From Palsa-504 sp963822765 (GTDB lineage: Bacteria; Actinomycetota; Actinomycetes; Streptosporangiales; Streptosporangiaceae): a stretch of 64,000 nucleotides of DNA. Each line of letters opens with the position of its first letter. Positions within the stretch are counted from its first letter, which is position 1. The notes beneath the pieces were generated by a model that was not told where the DNA came from, did not search any database, and saw only the letters and a program-made list of their open reading frames with translations. Location: assembly GCA_963822765.1 (NCBI GenBank), contig CAWGJL010000039.1, positions 70,846 to 134,845 on the forward strand, written 5' to 3'. Made by a program: the position numbers and the translations under genes. Shown here piece after piece: positions 61,219 to 64,000 of the stretch.

Positions 61219-62207
61219 ATGCGGCGCGCCGGGTGCTGGCCTGGGCCGCCGACCGCGAGTCGGCCTGCCTGCGGCGCGCCCTGCAGGTCGCGCTCGGCGC
61301 GGTCTGGCTGCTCGACGCCGCGCTGCAGTTCCAGCCGTACATGTTCAGCAAGATGTTCCCGGCCATGATGCTGGCTCCGTCCGGGATGGGCGGCCAGCCC
61401 GCGTTCGTGTCCGGTCCGGTGCTCGGCGCGGCCCGGCTGTTCTCCTCGGCCCCCGCCGCCTGGAACGCGCTGTTCGCCACCATCCAACTGGCGCTGGCCA
61501 TCGGCCTGCTGTGCCGTCCGGCGGTCCGCGCCGCCTGGCCGGACCGTGGTCTGGGCCCTGGCCGTATGGTGGCTCGGCGAGGGCCTGGGCGGCCTGTTCA
61601 CCGCGGCCGCCGACCCCCTGACCGGCGCCCCCGGCGCCGTCCGTCCTCTACGCCTTCCTCGCCGTCCTCCTCTGGCGCGCCGCCGCACCCGCCGCCGCGC
61701 ACCCGCCGCCGCCGCACCCGCCGCCGCCGCACCCGCCGCCGCCGCACCCGCCGCCGCACCCGCCGCCGCCGCACCCGCCGCCGCCGCACCCGCCGCCGCC
61801 CTCGGCATCTCCGCACCCCGCGCCACCGCGCCCGGCACGAGCATAGGCAAAGGAGCCCGCTGGGTCGCTACGCCCGGCTACGCCTGGCTCGTCCTGTGGG
61901 GCGCCCTGGCCCTCTTGATCCTCCGCGCCCCGGCCAGCGCCGCGCCACTGACCGCGGTCGGCGGCAGCCGCGCCGTCCTGTATTTCGGTTTGTCGGCCTG
62001 GCCGTGGCGTTCGGCCTGGCCGCGGCGGGCCTGCTGGTCCCGGCCATGGCCCGCGCCGCGGTGCTGATCGCGGCCGTCGCCGCCGCCTTCGTCTGGGTCG
62101 CGGGGGAGCACTTCGGCAGCGTGTTCAGCGGCTCGGCCACCGACCCGAACTCCGGCCCGCTGCTGCTCCTGATCGCGGCCGCGTTCTGGCCGCGCCGCCA
62201 GCGGTAA
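61215..62207 (+). pseudogene. Frameshifted multi-pass membrane protein, DoxX-like
   Basis: VLAWAADRESACLRRALQVA, VWLLDAALQFQPYMFSKMFP, NALFATIQLALAIGLLCRPA, WALAVWWLGEGLGGLFTAAA and the end FVWVAGEHFGSVFSGSATDP, NSGPLLLLIAAAFWPRRQR are the blocks of an actinobacterial eight-helix family. Frame changes occur near 61540, 61640 and 61985, and an Ala/Pro repeat has expanded between helices. GTG start overlapping the preceding gene. Confidence 0.65.
61684..61800. repeat. 12-bp minisatellite (GCCGCCGCACCC)n
   Basis: About nine near-perfect units, with one shortened to nine bases, encoding (AAAP)n in the DoxX-like gene loop. Confidence 0.85.
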
Positions 62208-62242
62208 CGTTCCCGGAACGTTCCGGGCGTACTGTCGGCGGT

Positions 62243-63500
62243 ATGAGGGAGGGGAACCCGGCGCCGGCTCCGGCCGTGCCCGGCAGGCCAGCGCGCCGTT
62301 TCCGGCTGGCCTCGCCGGCCACCGCGCTGGTGCTCGCCGGTCTCACGGTGGCCCTGTTCGCCGCGCAGTGGCCGTTCGCCAGCCTGGCTCACCTGAGCGT
62401 GACCTCCAGCACCGGCGGCGCGGACTGGTGGACGTTCTTCCCGTTCGGGGTGGTGGGCTTTTTCGTCGCCTGGCGCAAACCGGGCAATCCGCTCGGCTGG
62501 TGCCTGCTCGGGATCAGCGTCGCCGCGGTGCTCAGCGATGACGGAAGCCTGTACGCGATCGCCGCCTACCGGATCCGCCACGGCACGCTGCCGCTGGGGT
62601 GGGTGGCCATGCTCGCCCAGCCCGGCTGGGCCATCGTCATCGTCCTGATCGGGCTGGCCGTCCTGATCTTCCCCGACGGCGCGCTGCCGTCGCCGCGGCT
62701 GCGTGCGGTGCTGTGGCTGTACCTGGCCATCGGCCTCACCTGGATGGGCAGCGCCTACGTCCTTACCGTCGACGCCATCGTCCGCCACGACATCCGGGTC
62801 GATTCCGGCGGCAACCTGCGGGCCCTGGACAACGGCCCGGCCTCGCCCGGCTGGTGGAACGCCCTGCAGACCGTGCTGACCGTGACGGTGGCGCTCAGCC
62901 TGCTGCTGTCGCTGGCCGGGCAGGTGGTCAGCTACCGGCGCTCGTCCGGTGAGCGCCGCCAGCAGCTGAAGTGGCTGCTGGGCGGCTTGGCCGCCGTCCC
63001 GGTCGGCCTGGTCCTCGCGATCGCGCTCGGGCATGCGCCCGGCTTCTGGCGGGTGGTTGGTAACGCCGTGGGCCTGGCCGTCTTCCTCGCGGTGCCGGTG
63101 AGCATGGGCGTGGCCATCTTGAAGTACCGCCTGTACGACATCGACCGGGTGCTGAGCCGGACCCTGGCCTACGCCATCGTCACCGGCCTGCTGATCGGCG
63201 TGTACGCCGGGCTGGTCCTGCTCGCCCAGCAAGTCTTCCGGTTCAGCTCAGCCGGTGGCGGTGGCCGCCTCCACGCTGGCCGCGGCCGCGCTGTTCAACC
63301 CGGTGCGGCGCCGGGTCCAGCACGCCGTCGACCGCCGGTTCAACCGGGCCCGCTACGACGCCGACCAGACCGTGACCGACTTCGCGGCCCGGTTGCAGGA
63401 CGCGGTGGACCTGGACGCGGTCCGCGACGACCTGGCCGGCGTCGTGCAGGCCGCCCTGGAGCCGGCCCACCTCGCGCTATGGACCGCGCCACGCGAGTAA
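62243..63500 (+). CDS. Multi-pass membrane protein resembling kinase sensor domains, one frameshift
   Basis: About 418 residues after correction. Six to seven helices (ATALVLAGLTVALFAAQWPF, FPFGVVGFFVAWRKPGNPLG, LIGLAVLIFPDGALPSPRLR), then VSMGVAILKYRLYDIDRVLS and, after one extra base near 63250, VAVAASTLAAAALFNPVRRR, VQHAVDRRFNRARYDADQTV, ending ALEPAHLALWTAPRE. This is the membrane module often found in front of actinobacterial histidine kinases, here without a kinase. ATG 62243. Confidence 0.7.
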
Positions 63501-63754
63501 GCGGTCACCCCAGCCGCCCCATCCACGAACCGCACCCACCCCCGTATCCAACCCCCGGCACCGTCCCGCCCTCGCCACAGTCCCGTTTGCGCGGTGGACG
63601 GCTATGGGGTGGATCGGGGCAACCCCAGTTGCCACAACACTCCGCAGAAGCCGGATCCACCACGATAACCGGAGCGTCCTCCGCCTGGGACGCCAGCGGC
63701 GTTCCGGGACGGCTGTGACCCGGGCGCACCACCGCGCCGGTGTATACCCACTCT
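63501..63754. other. Intergenic, no gene seen
   Basis: Together with the PadR promoter region this gap is 336 bases. I see no supported reading frame or RNA before the operator at 63755. Confidence 0.5.
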
Positions 63755-63795
63755 CGCTATACCGTCTTGCGGTATAGCGGATAGCGTTGTAGTGT
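63755..63795 (+). promoter_or_regulatory. PadR promoter with overlapping palindromic operator
   Basis: Perfect inverted repeat CGCTATACC-N7-GGTATAGCG (63755-63779) covers the -35 box of a promoter TTGCGG-N17-TAGTGT (63767-63795). Suggests autorepression by the PadR protein encoded next. Confidence 0.65.
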
Positions 63796-63836
63796 GAAGC
63801 GGTACTTGATCCGGACGCGGTTACGGGGAGAACGAC

Positions 63837-64000
63837 ATGGGAGACACGCTGGATCGCTGGGCCGATCCGCCGCTGCTGGTGCTGGCCAGCCTGGCCGACG
63901 AGCCCAAGCATGGCTACGCCATCACCCAGGACGTGGCGCAGACCATGGGGGTGCGGCTCAGCGCCGGCACGCTCTACGCGGTGATCGCCCGGCTGGAAGC
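63837..64000 (+). CDS. PadR-family regulator, N-terminal part (cut by window edge)
   Basis: 54 codons visible, from ATG with ACGGGGAG upstream. ADPPLLVLASLADEPKHGYA, ITQDVAQTMGVRLSAGTLYA, VIARLE are the PadR winged-helix core. The dimerisation domain lies outside the window. The upstream palindrome is its probable operator. Confidence 0.87.
   Translation, partial: MGDTLDRWADPPLLVLASLADEPKHGYAITQDVAQTMGVRLSAGTLYAVIARLE

Noticed and set aside
61684..61800. Regular repeats resembling a CRISPR array
   Set aside because: Units are contiguous 12-mers with no unique spacers; a coding minisatellite.
1..64000. tRNA, rRNA, integrase or prophage genes
   Set aside because: I looked for CCA-ended cloverleaf patterns and recombinase motifs in the gaps and saw none; a covariance-model tRNA scan would be decisive.

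Overview
This 64 kb window is very GC-rich, with GTG/TTG starts, leaderless genes and many 4-base ATGA/GTGA gene overlaps. It also carries a SigK/RskA pair, a MmyB-type XRE regulator, an F420/FMN-type luciferase-like oxidoreductase, a class I lysyl-tRNA synthetase and PknB-like kinase genes. These point to a filamentous-type actinomycete chromosome; I cannot name the genus. I see no tRNA, rRNA, CRISPR array, transposase or phage gene.

Layout. 0-3.5 kb: hisS (cut by the left edge), small proteins, a NERD protein and cysS. 3.4-9.8 kb: a LysR regulator divergent from a broken multidomain iron protein (ferritin-like, CDGSH, 4Fe-4S, globin-like), followed by a decayed acyl-CoA ligase that carries an inverted S53-protease fragment. 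9.8-14.5 kb: an AT-richer island with a secreted protein, duplicated promoters, a 74-residue RiPP-precursor-like peptide and a frameshifted PqqD-like/M50 protease/discoidin-like gene. 14.7-32 kb: mostly intact housekeeping and signalling genes (class I LysRS, pseudokinase, M20 peptidase, GT-C glycosyltransferases, MFS exporter, Ser/Thr kinase, oxidoreductases, a two-component system). 32-36 kb: an ABC exporter and remnants left by deletions (serine hydrolase, EamA/LysR). 36-41 kb: methyltransferase, NAD kinase, hydrolase, XRE regulator and LLM oxidoreductase.

41-51 kb holds the clearest functional unit. A CarH-like B12-binding regulator is divergent from six tightly packed genes (SRPBCC-epimerase, COG2907 flavoprotein, DUF1365, two cyclopropane-synthase-like methyltransferases, DUF1295). 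It is probably a light/oxidative-stress-controlled pathway that modifies unsaturated membrane fatty acids. A DUF523-DUF1722 gene, a family often linked to such regulons, lies close by.

51-64 kb: a deleted nitrate/taurine-type ABC transporter, then a SigK regulon (fasciclin lipoprotein plus membrane molybdopterin oxidoreductase, divergent from sigK-rskA) with two matching SigK-type promoters face to face. After that come an HxlR-controlled hydrolase/PPOX pair, a run of frameshifted membrane/secreted genes and the start of a PadR regulator.

Frameshifts cluster in a few patches (4.6-9.8, 10.3-14.4 and 59.9-63.3 kb), and most I traced outside the ligase are single extra bases. Whether this is real gene decay or local consensus error cannot be settled from sequence alone.
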